Made by a program: the position numbers and the translations under genes. A stretch of DNA of 64,000 bases from Dermanyssus gallinae (taxonomy: Eukaryota > Arthropoda > Arachnida > Mesostigmata > Dermanyssidae), in assembly GCA_003439945.1 (NCBI GenBank), contig QVRM01007032.1, positions 1 to 64,000 on the forward strand, in the 5' to 3' direction. Shown one piece after another: positions 1-11,882 of the stretch. Within the stretch, counting starts at the first letter, position 1. Every line of letters begins with the position of its first letter. The notes below the pieces were generated by a model. That model was not told the DNA's origin, searched no databases, and was given only the letters and a program-made list of their open reading frames with translations.

Positions 1-686
1 GACGCGCTTTAAGGATGTTTGCCACCGCTACAGTACAACAAAGGTAAACTTGAATTCGATTTCCTAGAACCGAGAACTTGTTATTACAGTAGAAGACGAG
101 GGTGACAGGTGTACGCTGCTATCGCTGCAAGAGTTGTCGGGAGTTAAGGCATTTGCGAGGATAAGCGAAGCTCACTTTTCAGTAATAATCCAGATTTCTA
201 GTGTGCGCTCCTCCATATCAGAAGCGACCATATTAGCTTATCTCACAATCTTATGAAATCTCCAAGGCAGTTTGATTAAAAACGAATAATTTAATTACTA
301 GTGTGGTACAGGCAATAAAGCATGCACGCACAGAATCAAGTATGGGAGGTCTTCAAGACAGAACTCAAGATGGAAGTCCTCACAAGTCCCTCTCGTACAG
401 AGAACTATAAAAGATGTACGGCCCTTAATAAAATAGCAGAAAGCAAGCAGCTCTCCTGTCGATGAATTGCAAAGAGAATAGAAGACGGACCATGGGGAAA
501 ACCTCATAACAGTGTCAGAGAGATAGAAGCAGACCGCAAAGGTAACACTGTCAGACACTGAAGTCGTAGGCACTTCGGACAAACTCTTCCCACAACATGC
601 GCATTTCGACAGGGAGACATACGTGGGGAGAGGAAACTCCCGTCTCCTCAGAGGAGAAAAACATTTCGCCTGTCACGCGCGCGGAT
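1..686. other. no gene recognised
   Basis: No open frame here resembles a known protein family, and I see no inverted repeats or tRNA-like boxes. It may be intergenic or intronic sequence. Confidence 0.4.
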
Positions 687-1115
687 AAAATGATGTCAGT
701 TTAAAGGCTCAAATCAGGTAGATCTCTGGTATCCGACGGCATTCCGTGTATGGCGGTCAATATGCTATTTAAGGAACACCCGGATGTGGTAGTTAGGGTA
801 TTCACTACGGCGGTGGCAAACGGGAAAATAGCAAAAGGGTACGAGGCAATTATAGAAGATAGGCTTACGGCGCTTGCGAAGCAGATCACCTCCTGTCGTC
901 CAGCCAATACGGATTTCCTAGAAACAGATTGGTTCTTACAGCAATACAACGAGCCAAGACAAGCCTGGCTCTCCGGTCGACAAAATTATAGCTGGATGGA
1001 GCTGGGCTTCGGGAGAACACGCCCCGGAGAAGGGCGACACGCTAATCTTTATCCTATCGACATGACTCTACTCAATCTAACGGAGCGAGTAATTTCACAG
1101 ATTACCAGCAGATAA
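687..1115 (+). pseudogene. possible LINE reverse-transcriptase scrap
   Basis: An open frame runs through this stretch, with an ATG at 750 and a stop at 1113-1115. The start of the frame reads VSDGIPCMAVNMLF, followed by a run of hydrophobic and acidic residues. That order resembles the 'DGIP' block at the beginning of R1/I-type LINE reverse transcriptases, where a DGIP motif is followed by a helix and then a 'G-x-P-x-x-W' segment. The later part of the frame does not match anything I recognise, and no catalytic FADD/YADD block follows. This may be a LINE scrap that has lost the rest of its gene, or an unrelated unknown exon. The call is weak and rests on pattern alone. Confidence 0.25.
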
Positions 1116-1333
1116 ATAGTGTAACAGGTGCATCTATACAACACAATTTCTTGGTACAGCATATATATATGTATACGTTCATAACGTTTAACGTAATACC
1201 ATATGCATTTTATTAGAATTCAAATAATTGTATTAATCGGAAATGCTTGTACACTACGGTTGGTAAATATACATATATATATATATATATATATAGATAG
1301 AGAGAGAAAATGATATATATTATATGAAAGAAA

Positions 1334-1384
<51 letters not shown>

Positions 1385-2250
1385 CAGAGAGAGAGAGAGA
1401 GAGAGCGGCTAGTCTTCAGGTCATTCTCGTTAGCTTAAGCTATTGCTCAGACGCAATTTAGGTAGCCGCTCCGATAATTATACAAGGTTCCTTCGGTCTT
1501 GTTACGACAGCATTAGCTCGTATTGATAGTTATTTGAGAGGAGTAGGTAATGAAATAGCGTTTTGAGGACATCAATGTAGTACAACAAGGGCCACTGGTT
1601 TTAATGAGAATTCTGCAGGTGCAAAATATACACGCGGAACAGGTAGCGTGGAACGTTTCAAATTTAGCAAGTTATCTAACTCCGGTATCACGAAGCTAAA
1701 TGCCTTTGCCAATAAACTTGCAGGAGCTGCCCGGGCTTGCAAGTTTGTTAGGGCATGTATTCGCCTTGTCATTTTATGTCACTACCATTTTATATTACTA
1801 AGTGGTGAAACAGTCGAAACCAGTCGAATTCCTACTAAATTAGGCTCTACTAATCTATATTATAACCCGGGGGCAACCATAGCCGCGATGGTCCAATGTA
1901 CATTCTAGCTAATCGTCCAGAAGTCATCGCCAACTATATGCAACACCAGCTGTGTGGTAAATTGAAGCTGCATATAATCGTCACGTGTACGGCATGATGT
2001 GCGCTAGAGCAAATATCTATTGATCTGACCTTGATAGACATTTTAGATTCTGCACAGCGCTGCAAATGAACACATAAGCTTATTCGATGTGTGAGTTTGG
2101 TTATTCAAGCATCCAGAAGATATCCTAGTTCGACTATTTGTGTTTGACGCTGTAACCAACGCCCGTTCTATCTCGCTAGGCGCATTCCGGGTCAAAAGGC
2201 TTCATTTTTTCTTTTTTCTAAAACAAGTGATGTTAGAATCTACTTATTTG
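1116..2250. other. no gene recognised
   Basis: This stretch contains (TA)n and GA microsatellites and short frames without family resemblance. No RNA gene was seen. Confidence 0.4.
1262..1408. repeat. (TA)n followed by (GA)n microsatellite
   Basis: Two TA tracts separated by a short GA-containing spacer are followed by a GA run that ends near 1408. This is compound simple-sequence DNA. Confidence 0.9.
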
Positions 2251-2255
2251 TATTT

Positions 2256-2291
2256 AGTAGCGCACTTCTTTGTAGAGTTATGCGTGTCCCC

Positions 2292-2359
<68 letters not shown>

Positions 2360-2393
2360 GGGACACGCATTACTCTACAGAGAAGTGCGCTAC

Positions 2394-2394
<1 letters not shown>
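2256..2394. repeat. 35-bp inverted repeat around a (TA)n core
   Basis: The left arm (2256-2290) and right arm (2360-2394) are reverse complements at 33 of 35 positions, and the space between them is almost pure TA. Each arm begins AGTAGCGCACTTCT when read inward. A second TA run (2398-2425) starts just outside the right arm. The layout fits a MITE-like or foldback element whose centre expanded as a microsatellite. No coding sequence is present. Confidence 0.7.
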
Positions 2395-2428
<34 letters not shown>

Positions 2429-2682
2429 AACGCTTCCATTTGATGATTTTGTCATTTTCTATATTTTACATGCAAGAAAATTATTTGCGCGTACACCTGC
2501 TTGTTTATGATAGGCTGTAATTAACTAAAATACCAATTTCCCCGAACATTTCCATTAAGTACGTATCTGAAATTTTAGGGTTAGTGCTGATAGTTGCAGA
2601 AAATACCACGCAGGTACGGCGCAGATAGTCAGTATCATGACGATCTACATATATATGTGACTTATTGTGTTTGCGCAACTGC

Positions 2683-3130
2683 TTATGTAATATATCCGCC
2701 GTTTGCTTTAATAACCGCTTCAAGCCGAGGCCAAAACAACCCGCAGGCCCGCTGCACCGCGTTCCGGGCTAATTTCTGCTGAATGCTGACAGAATGGCAG
2801 TGCGCGGTGTTGAGGTGTTGAAGGCGTGTGGAAGCTTATTTGATGGCCAAAAGTGTTTTGGCCAAGACATGTCCAAATTGTCATCTGATTAGTTTTACAC
2901 GAAATGGCTCGTTCGAGCTGGCGTGCTGTCGTGCTGAAATATGTACGGTCTTCCATTCGACATAGGGCCAATCCACTGCTTCACAACAGTCACCAAGCTC
3001 GTTGGTAGATCTCTAAATACTAGTAGAACTCTTGTATTTATACTGGATTTGGCATCGCTAGACATCACTGGTCGAATTGCCTGTGCATACGAAACGTAGT
3101 GCAAATCCCATTTTACAGTCCGACACATTT
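2683..3130 (-). pseudogene. decayed mariner/Tc1 transposase, C-terminal half
   Basis: Reading the minus strand from 3130 to 2683, the fragment PYIFQHDSTPARTS corresponds to the block around the second catalytic aspartate of mariner/Tc1 transposases (usually QDSAPAHTS-like). It is followed by a decayed stretch where the third-aspartate block should be. The final residues, EAVIKANGGYIT before a TAA at 2683-2685, match the usual end of many mariner-type proteins. At least two frameshifts separate these parts, so no protein can be made. The N-terminal DNA-binding domain and the inverted repeats were not found, and the adjacent LINE may have replaced or cut them off. Confidence 0.65.
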
Positions 3131-3390
3131 TCCGGCACTTACGCCTAGTATATCCGCGTGTTTCCTTAGGGGCGTTTAAGGATCATTAGAAATCAGCTTT
3201 TTGGCACGTTTCACGGTCTCACGGTCTTCACGAGTCCTCACGAGTCCTCACTTCTTCGGACTTTTGTGCGTTGTTGTATTTCAGAATGCATCCATCCGTT
3301 GAGTGAGGAGTGTTGTTCTTTTCCTCGGCTTCGGGAAATATTGATTTTCTTGACAAAAATTCACTGAATAAGTGTAAATTCCGTGCCAAA

Positions 3391-4074
3391 ATGACGGAAA
3401 AGTTTAGTAACGCTCAGCTAAACCAACTGAGAACCCTCATTCAAGAGGAGTTCAAGAAAAATGAGTGCCGCTTAATGACCGCGGTCAAAGAACTGATTGC
3501 CAAGGAGCTGGAGCCCTTGAAAAGTGAGGTGCGTTCATTGAAGGTGGAAAATCGCTCGCTACGAGCTCGACTGACCCACTTGGAGAGCCATTCACGAAGG
3601 AGCAACGTGGAGATTATTGGATTTCCCACTCAGCCAACTCTACCAGCTGAGGAGGTTATTCAACGGATTGCCACACAGGCCGGCTGTCAGCTGATCGACG
3701 GCGCCATATTGGTGGCACATAGAAACGGCAAAACAAAAACAATGGACGGGATAGAAGTGCAGGACATCGTAGCCGAATTCCGGGACCGTCGCGTGCTGGA
3801 TGGCTTTCTCGACATGGTAAAGTCATTTAGCAAGAAGCACCAGGGTCTCACGGCGACACAATTCTGCTCTCGGGTTGCCGCCACGAAGATGTCGATCTTC
3901 AGGCAGATCCCTAAGGAGCTGAAGCGTTTACGCTGGCTGGCAATGCAGAAGAAGGCAGAACTCAACTACAAGTTCTGCTGGATCAGCAAAACCGGTAAAC
4001 TTATGGTGCGAAAGGACACGGATAACGAGCCAATTTGGATTACGACAGAAGAAGATCTGAAGAAGATGAAGTGA
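3391..4074 (+). CDS. LINE ORF1 protein (coiled coil plus RRM-like core)
   Basis: This 227-residue protein should bind LINE RNA and act as a nucleic-acid chaperone in the retrotransposition particle. I chose the ATG at 3391, which follows CCAAA; the frame is open further upstream, but only from a GTG. Residues about 35-66 form a coiled coil with heptad leucines and valines (L40, L43, V47, L50, L57, L61, L64). The sequence SRRSNVEIIGFP at 68-79 marks the start of the RRM-like core found in ORF1 proteins of L1/CR1-like elements, and the C-terminal part is basic. It lies 168 bases upstream of ORF2 on the same strand. The frame is uninterrupted, so it is one of the better-preserved transposon genes in the window. 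Confidence 0.8.
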   Translation: MTEKFSNAQLNQLRTLIQEEFKKNECRLMTAVKELIAKELEPLKSEVRSLKVENRSLRARLTHLESHSRRSNVEIIGFPTQPTLPAEEVIQRIATQAGCQLIDGAILVAHRNGKTKTMDGIEVQDIVAEFRDRRVLDGFLDMVKSFSKKHQGLTATQFCSRVAATKMSIFRQIPKELKRLRWLAMQKKAELNYKFCWISKTGKLMVRKDTDNEPIWITTEEDLKKMK

Positions 4075-4242
4075 GACGCCCTTAACATTTTTTTTGTTAA
4101 ATACAAGTGATTAATAAGTTTAGACATTTAGTTTGACAGAATTATGAATCAACACTTAGCTGAAGCGACTATTATCAGAGGTGAATTTGATGTTATTAGG
4201 TTATTTTAGGTTGCTAGTCACAAGAGGATATTTTGTTTATTT

Positions 4243-7169
4243 ATGTTCCCAGCTGGGGATGAAGATCTCATGACTGACTCCAGTGTTGTTCGGGGGGGCA
4301 ACGCTGGAGGGGAGCTAAGGGCAGTACGATTCCAATTAATTAACATAAGAAGCTTACGTAAGAACTTTGATAATTTTGTATCTCAATTGACTAATTGTGT
4401 GACTGATGTGGTGGTGTGTACAGAATCTTGGATTTACCCACACGAGGAAGGCCTCTTTAATATCAAAGGATACACATCCTATTTTTCCTCAAATTCTTCA
4501 TACAGAGCAGGTGGGGTTGCAGTATTTGTAAAAAACAATATTCCCTCGTCGAATATGACTGTAAAAGATATAAAAGACTGCGACTGCTGCTTGGTCGAAA
4601 TGGTGATTTGCAATAAGAAAATACAATTAGCAGCAATTTACAGATCGCCATCGCCTGGCGTTTCAGATCCAGAATCATTTTCAATTAATTCGATACCACA
4701 CTTGATTTCACAACTCAGTGTTGAAGCAGATTGCCTGATTGTTGGGGACATAAACCTGTGCATTTTACAAAATAATGACATAACTGCAAGATATGCTAAA
4801 ACTTAGCGAGTAAGGGTTTTATTTTGTTAAACGAAGAACTACCTACAAGATTAACCGAAGCAGGAGGGAGTCTCATTGATCACATATTTTATAGACAACA
4901 AGCGGGTTTTGGATTTAGTTTTGATACTGTGGACTCGAAAGGCATAAGTGATCACCAACTAATTAATTTTGAATTTTACTTATTTGGCAAAAACGAAGAG
5001 AAACAGCACCGCACCATAAAATCAATTGATTATCCTTTATTAAAATCAAAAGTAGAGCAAACGAATTGGTCATTCATGCAAACAACAGATTCGGCCAATG
5101 ACGCCAGTCTTTTATTCCAGAATACATGCATCCAGTTGTTGGAGGAGTGTACATCTTCTCGACACTTAAAATCAAAATACACACCTATAAAAGAGTGGGT
5201 TACACCTGGATTAGTAACAGCAATTCGCAAAAGAGACAAGTTGCATAGAATATACAAAATAACACAGTCACGTGAGGCAAAACAACGGTTTGATACTTAC
5301 AGAAATATTCTCTCTAAGCTTGTGAAAAAAGCCAAAAATAAATTCTTAAAAATCCAATTCGAACATGCTGATAATCCCAAAAAAGCATGGAAGGCCATAA
5401 ACTCATACTTTAGAGGATCTACAAGGGGGGACTCGTTGCGTCCGGAATTAGTCGGATTAAACATTGATCAGATAAATCAGCATTTTGCTACAATAGGAGA
5501 AAAAACTGTGTCAGAATCTATTGGGGCAATTGATCCAAAAAATGAACTACCAACACAATCAAATGTTTTGTTCGGGGGTTTTATTGTACCAGAAAGACGC
5601 GAAATATCTCAATTAATTCAAGGTCTAAGTAGCCGAAAGGCTGCTGGACTGGATAATATTCCCATCAAAATGTTTAAACAAAATTGCCATATATTTACTG
5701 ACATTATTCACTCACTTATAACAAAGATAATTAACACATCACAATATCCTGACAATCTCAAGCAATCTCTCTTACACCCAATTCATAAAGCAGGTACACA
5801 TTCCAATATTAGCAATTTCAGACCAATTTCACTCTTATCGTCTATTAATAAAATAGTAGAAAAAGTATTATCTAAACAATTGATTTCATTTTTGGAAGAA
5901 AACAATTTACTAAGCAACAATCAATACGGATTTAGAAGAGGACGAAATTGCGAATCGGCAGCTGATGCAATGATCAATTATATTACAAACACGCTAGAGA
6001 GTGGCGATTCTTGTATAGCAATATTCTGTGATTTGAGTAAGGCCTTCGACACTGTAAATCATCAAAGATTAATTAACAAAATGAACCACATTGGTATAAA
6101 AGGCAATGATTTACAGCTTATGAAATCCTACTTAACAGATCGAAAGCAGTACTTTGAGTGTAACGGTATTAGGAGTAATGCAGCCACTGTTTCGGGGGGT
6201 GTTCCCCAGGGAAGTGTGTTGGGTCCTCTGTTATTTATTTTATACACGAATGATTTATTAATGGGCTCAAACCAATCAATACAGATCTCTTTTGCTGATG
6301 ACACAGTTTTGCTCCTACGAGGAAAGTCTACTGCCTCCCTATACAAGGCCGCATCGAAGTGTATTACAAATGTTTGTAATTGGATGTCACGAAACGGGCT
6401 CGTATTAAATCTGAGTAAAACTAAATATATGTTTTTTTGCAAAAAAACTAATGTCGACACATTTTCAAACAGTTCACTCGTAGTCCACCACAGAGATTGC
6501 ACTGAAATACATTGTTCGTGTCCCGCCTTAGAACGAGTATCCAAGTACAAATATTTGGGCTTGCTTGTCCAGGATAATCTAAAGTATGATAAACATATCA
6601 CATCAATATGCTCCAAGGTGCGTGCTGGTGTTGCTGCTCTTTCACGATTACGATCCGTTGCCTCAGTTGCGGTGCGTAAGATGGTGTACCTCTCGCTTGT
6701 AGAGTCACACATAAGGTATATGTTGCCGCTATATGGTGGAACATTCCGCTCAACTGTCGATCCCTTGTATAAACTACAAAAAAGAGCAATTAGATATATC
6801 GACGGGGCACAATATAACGCCCCCACAGGTCCAATCTTTACTAAATATAAGATTCTCGACATATTCAAGCTGTACGCATTTCTTGTAATGAAATTGTTAT
6901 TCACTAAAACCAATGAGTTCCATAAACCCGACCATAACTATTCGACTAGATTTAGACAATTGGGCAATCTATCAACAATGAGGTTAAAGAAAGAAACCAG
7001 TCGCAAGACTGCCAAAGCAAATTATATAAACCTATTTAATTCAATGCCACCTGATATTAAACAACTACTTGAAAATCCATTTGCAATAAACAAAATATAT
7101 TTACTTACCAAACTAAAACTCCACCTAAGTTCGATAAACACAGAAACGGTTCTAAATATACTTAACTAA
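4243..7169 (+). pseudogene. LINE ORF2, endonuclease and reverse transcriptase, one frameshift
   Basis: The ATG at 4243 opens an APE-type endonuclease: INIRSL near the start, a CTESWI block with the catalytic glutamate, VGDIN, and later LIDHIF and SDHQL, the usual last catalytic block. The first frame stops at 4804-4806. The protein continues in another frame from about 4800, so a two-base shift lies near 4795-4802. The reverse transcriptase follows, with FRPISLLS, the CDLSKAFDTVNH block, GGVPQGSVLGPLLF and the FADD catalytic motif at 6291-6302. The C-terminal region (LQKRAIRYI, then a PTGPIF block) is the post-RT region of CR1/L2-type LINEs. The protein would nick target DNA and copy the element RNA. 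Only the single frameshift breaks it. Confidence 0.85.
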
Positions 7170-7509
7170 GAATGGAATGATGTCGTGATCTTTGCTGACC
7201 GTTCTTGCCGCCTACGGGCGATCCTAGCTCATGTGCACACTGCTCTAAACAGTCACATTGTTTCTTGTATTATTTGTATCATATGTTCAACGTATTAGAC
7301 TAATAGAAATATATATATTATATCTTTCGGTACATACACACTGCCCCCTCCCCCCAGCACCCCCCCCCCCCCAGGATGACAAGAGGATGTATGCGTTCGA
7401 CGTCCGTGCCACAGGCCTTAAGGCCCATTGCGAGCGTCGAGACATGTTTTTGTACTTAATATATGTTAAATAAATATGTATGTTATTTAAAAAAAAAAAA
7501 AAAAAAAAA

Positions 7510-8786
7510 TTCTTGGCAGTGGCATACACAGTACGTCTCGGATAGTTGAAAAAGGAAATGGCCCACACTCCTACTAGCCCCAGGCAATTCTGCCACAGCC
7601 ACCCTTCGCTCCAGCTTCGAGCCCAGAAAACTTTTTCAACATTTTATTTTGTTATTCTTCTGTTACTGACGTCGACGGCCTCCCCGTATGGGGGGTCTCT
7701 TCACGTGCGTCGCGAAATCAACGGTACGAGGCATACACAGTGTTTAGGCATATTGCTTATATATGATTTGTTTTTTAGCATGGAACTTAATGCAGATTTG
7801 TTGTTTCTCATTTTTCTGCGCTATACGATTCACCGAACCTCGTTTCTTTACTTCATTAATGTAATGAATTCATTATTAATTAATACATTACATGAATGAA
7901 TTAATGTTATGAATTAATTCATTAATGTAATAAATTCTCTCATTACTCAAACAATAAACGTCGCCACCAATTGGCGCGTGGAACTTGTCAATCCGCCCTC
8001 GTATATATATATATATATATATAGCAGAATTGTAAATAGTAGGCACACGATAGACTTACTTATTCCCAATAGAAGATTGTGGAAGGATACGTATGATTTT
8101 GTTATGAACGAGTATGTATTATAATGGCCGTAAACCCGTCTAGCATGCATGACGTGATAGAAGAACAAATTGAAATAGATTGCTTCGTTTGTCTATCCAA
8201 GCAGGATGCCGCTTTGTGTATCTCATGCCAGCCTGTCCACTAGCTATTGAATCAATTCCAATAAGACCGAAGACGCCGCGTACAGTACCTTACGATGGTC
8301 TTATGCATGCGACATTTGCTACGCATACATCAGGCTATCACTACCTAGCACGTTCAAACGCCGCCTTTCACGAGGAGTGTGGGTTGTGCACCTGCCGGTT
8401 CTGCTTGCAGAGGTGTGCCAGCTATCATGCAGTGTGCAGCACTGGAGCAAATCGTTGCACTACTTCTCTCGCGTGAACAAGATAAAGGTTAACAAAGGAC
8501 ATTTTATGACATGTATATAATACTCAATTTAATCTGTTTAAGAGAAACAAACAGAATTAAACATAAGGTTATCATGTTTACAGAAAATTAACAGTTGAGT
8601 TTGCGAGACTACCTACAAATATACAAACGAGTACTTACAGTTGAGGTTAAGAGATTACTTATGAATATAAACATGTTTGTTTGTTTCTTCATAAACTTAG
8701 CAAATAGTTTTGTACATTTTGTGACGTCGTATCAGCATATCCGCAATCGCCTCGTCATCAACTGGTATATACATATATATATATAC
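7510..8786. other. no gene recognised, AT-rich palindromic patch
   Basis: The stretch 7850-7935 is a run of ATTAATG/CATTAAT-type palindromic words. A short TA tract lies near 8003-8025. The frame at 8180-8476 is cysteine-rich near its end but resembles no family I know. Confidence 0.4.
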
Positions 8787-8790
8787 CGTT

Positions 8791-10100
8791 TGTTCAAAAA
8801 GTATCGCGGGGGGAAAAATTTTCGCGGGTTACGTATATTCGAATTTCGATTTTTTTGTGGCGTTAGGTTGTTACTCATGTCTCTCACTTATGCCGACAAG
8901 CTCGGCCATTTTGAATGTTCACTTAATTGTTGACAGCTGCTTTGCTTGCACGTGTTTTGGATCGTCTTCGATTTTTACCTATTCAAAAAAATGGATCAAA
9001 GAACCTGTATCAAATTTTGTGTGAAAAACGAAATTAAGTGCGCGGATGCATTCCGAATGTTGACTGTGGCATACGGAGAAGCTACCTTGGACCGAAGCAA
9101 CGTTTATCGGTGGTACAAAATGTTCTCAGAAGGCCGAGAAGATGTGAACGACGAAGAGCGTGCCGGACGCCCGAGCACTTCAACAACAGACGAAAAAATT
9201 AATGAAGTGGAGAAAATGGTATTGGCCAATCGTCGAATTACCGTTAGAGAAGTTGCTGAGGACCTAAACATATCGATTGGCTCGTGCCATTCGATTTTTA
9301 TCAATGATTTGGGCATGAGACGGGTCGCCGCAAAATTCGTATCAAAATTGCTCAATTGCGACCAAAAACAGCATCGCATGAACATTGCTAATGAGATGTT
9401 GGACTCTGTCCGCGACGACCCAAATTTGCTCCAGAGGGTCATAACTGGTGACGAATCGTGGGTTTATGGTTATGACGTGGAAACCAAAGCTCAATCATCT
9501 CAATGGAAGCTGCCGCACGAACCAAGACCGAAAAAAGCGCGCCAAGTTCGGTCGAATGTGAAAGTTTTGCTGACAGTTTTCTTCGATTGCAGGGGCGTGG
9601 TGCATCATGAGTTCTTGCCACAGGGTAGAACGGTCAATAAGGAATATTACCTGCAAGTTATGCGCAATTTGCGCGAAGCAATCCGCCAGAAACGCCCGGA
9701 TTTGTGGAAGAACAAAAATTGGCTTTTGCACTACGATAACGCCCCTGCTCACACATCGTTGCTTGTGCGCGAGTTTTTGGCCAAAAACAACACACTAATG
9801 ATGCCGTAGCCACCGTATTCCCCAGATCTGGCCCCCTGTGACTTTTTCTTGTTCCCTAAACTGAAGAGGCCCATGAAAGGACGACGTTACGCTACGCTTG
9901 ACGAGATAAAGACGGCATCGAAGGAGGAGCTGAACAAGGTTAAAAAAAATGGTTTTTTGCAGTGCTTCGAAGATTGGAAAAACCGTTGGCACATGTGTAT
10001 AATATCTCATGGGGATTACTTTAAAGGGGACAAAATAGATATTCATGAATAAATGAATGTTTTTTAAAAAAAACACAACAGTCGCGATACGTTTTGAACA
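8791..10100 (+). mobile_element. mariner transposon with both inverted repeats
   Basis: The inverted repeats are TGTTCAAAAAGTATCGCG at 8791-8808 and its near-perfect reverse complement at 10083-10100 (17 of 18 bases match). TA-rich sequence lies just outside each end, as expected for insertion at TA; the true outer ends may lie a few bases further out. The element is about 1.3 kb, the normal mariner size, and holds a single transposase gene. It should move by cut and paste if supplied with active transposase. Its ends look intact enough to serve as a non-autonomous substrate. Confidence 0.9.
8991..10052 (+). pseudogene. mariner transposase, one in-frame stop
   Basis: The frame starts at the ATG at 8991 and covers 353 codons before the final TAA, the length expected for mariner transposases. 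The N-terminal half holds the paired helix-turn-helix DNA-binding region (FRMLTVAYGEATLDRSNVYR, then EERAGRPSTS and VREVAEDLNIS). The catalytic triad is present: D154 in TGDESWVYGYD, D249 in HYDNAPAHT and D284 in SPDLAPCDFF, with 34 residues between the last two. This is the DD34D signature of the mariner family. One TAG at 9807-9809 (codon 273) interrupts the frame between D249 and D284. The start is supported because upstream frame extension lacks family resemblance. Everything else is open, so inactivation looks recent. Confidence 0.93.
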
Positions 10101-10575
10101 GCATATGTATATATATATAAATGCACGGGAGCTACGACCTGGAACGAGATTCGATGATCTCACGTTCCTTATTGACAAAAAGCACGCAGGCCATTAGGCT
10201 GAAAATTCGCCGCCCTGACTATGTCGGGTTCACTCCGCTCAGCCGGAACTGTAATGGATATACTCAAAGATCTTGTGATAACGACGGGGGGACGACCCTG
10301 TGTATTCCTGGGTGGCACAAACATTGACATTTTGAGGGCTGTGGACTTTGTAGCAAGAGCACTGAGCAGACCTCATCAAGTTGGTAATCTGATCTCGACT
10401 TAGAGAATCCCAACGAGACGTTCGTTCAACAACAGTTCGTTTGGGCTGCTATATGGTCGGTGATTTGCGCCACATCAACGAAGGGCTTTGAAAAAAGTAA
10501 GCCGTCCGCCATGGTTCACTAACAAATTTCTTAATTTGAGGCGTACTGTTGATCGCACGTGCCATCAATGGATTA

Positions 10576-10607
10576 GCCATCCGCGGTCATCACAGGCCGC
10601 GGATGGC
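10576..10607. repeat. perfect 11-bp hairpin
   Basis: GCCATCCGCGG at 10576-10586 is followed by a 10-base loop and its exact reverse complement at 10597-10607. The stem is GC-rich. Confidence 0.8.
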
Positions 10608-11013
10608 AAAGTGGTGCTTGTCGGATTGCAGTGATTACAGGTGTACAAGGTACAACCGAAAGTGGCTAGGAAACCGACTGCAAAGAGCAAATTTGCTGCG
10701 GTACGTGATTGCCCTGCTAAGCTCTAAAGTTTCCCTTTAATAAAATCTGCGGCCGTGGAAAAAAATCCGGAGCGATGTTCAATCGACTACCACTCAATGA
10801 CAATGAACTGGAGGAGGTCCAATTGAATTGTTTGCATCTATCTGTGCTAAACTACACCCATGTTTTCCTTCAGGAGCCGATCGACAGATTCTCTTAACTT
10901 GTAAAGCTCCGAGCCGAACGCATTTTCATTTAGTGCTAATACTCAGGAACTGCAAACCTGGAGAGTTCCATTCTAAATATATTGACATTTTAGCTGGTTG
11001 CCGTAATTATCAA

Positions 11014-11049
11014 CATTTCAGTTAAAACGGGCGTGTTTTAACTGAAATG
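11014..11049. repeat. perfect 15-bp hairpin, 6-base loop
   Basis: CATTTCAGTTAAAAC at 11014-11028, loop GGGCGT, then the exact reverse complement at 11035-11049. Imperfect pairing continues a few bases outside. Confidence 0.85.
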
Positions 11050-11424
11050 GTTATAGCGCCTCAATACATCTGCGGTGGCTCCGCTGTATTAGAATAAGGG
11101 CGTAGAGAATAATCTGGTAACTACCACCAGCTATCATTGGTGTCTTTCGTCTCAAAACTATCTAAAAAACCTTGCTAAATAGCAGCTGGAGTGTATTTTG
11201 GACGATTCCAACTTTTCTCTAAAACTCAAGTCGGCTTCTAGAAGGCGGGGTTAACAGAGCTGGCAATGAGACATGTCGGGTGGGAGATCGTTAAGATGGC
11301 GAAAGATGGAAATATGTGCATCTCTTGACGTAGCCACCTAGTTCTTAACGTCGTTTGACTGCTTTGACCACTTGATGTCTCTTAATTTGCTCCAATAACT
11401 AGGCTGCGCACTAGGAGTAGCATA

Positions 11425-11438
11425 TAGGTTTAAACCTA
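11425..11438. repeat. 14-bp perfect palindrome
   Basis: TAGGTTTAAACCTA reads the same on both strands. Confidence 0.6.
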
Positions 11439-11882
11439 ATACTAGTAAATGAAGGCAATTTGTGGCGATGGCAGCTGTGAGGTCTGTAACAGAAATTCAA
11501 TCCACTGGTTCGCCAGGGAGTCGGTTCTTGGATCTTTTACATTATTATCTATATAGGCTTTATCCAGCAGGGTATCGAGAGAAACGTACATTGTAAACCT
11601 CCTGCGCCGAATACAGCCTTCTTCTCTTCCGTTTCTTAACCTCTCAATAATCTAAGAACACGCGTAACCCTTAAGACGTTAAAAGCGGCATGAAGAAGAC
11701 TATACCTCTATATCAAAGATTTGGTCTTGTAGTTAACTCGACGAGGACGACACTACGTGATTATGTCGTGGTGGTGCGTTTGAAAAGAACCAAGACTTCT
11801 TGGAAATTCTGGTACGTACTTACAAAACGCTTCCGGAGCCAGCTTAAACCTATACAATTACTCTATAAAGCGCCACGTACTC

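Larger units (their letters stand above)
3220..7509 (+). mobile_element. CR1/L2-type non-LTR retrotransposon, nearly full length
   Basis: This LINE has a 5' leader, a first ORF for a nucleic-acid-binding protein (3391-4074), a second ORF for endonuclease plus reverse transcriptase (4243-7169), a 3' untranslated region of about 320 bases, an AATAAA at 7469-7474 and an A run at 7489-7509. The 5' boundary is uncertain; the leader near 3225-3255 has a short tandem repeat of CACGAGTCCT. No RNase H domain follows the reverse transcriptase, as expected for the CR1/L2/Daphne-like group. The copy is probably young because both ORFs are almost open, but ORF2 carries one frameshift and the copy should not make an active protein. 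No target-site duplication could be matched by eye. Confidence 0.85.

Noticed and set aside
6128..6913. A 261-codon minus-strand frame
   Set aside because: It is antisense to the LINE reverse transcriptase and resembles no protein.
10221..10403. A SGNH-esterase domain
   Set aside because: Only GGTN-I-DIL resembles it; the catalytic serine and histidine blocks are absent.
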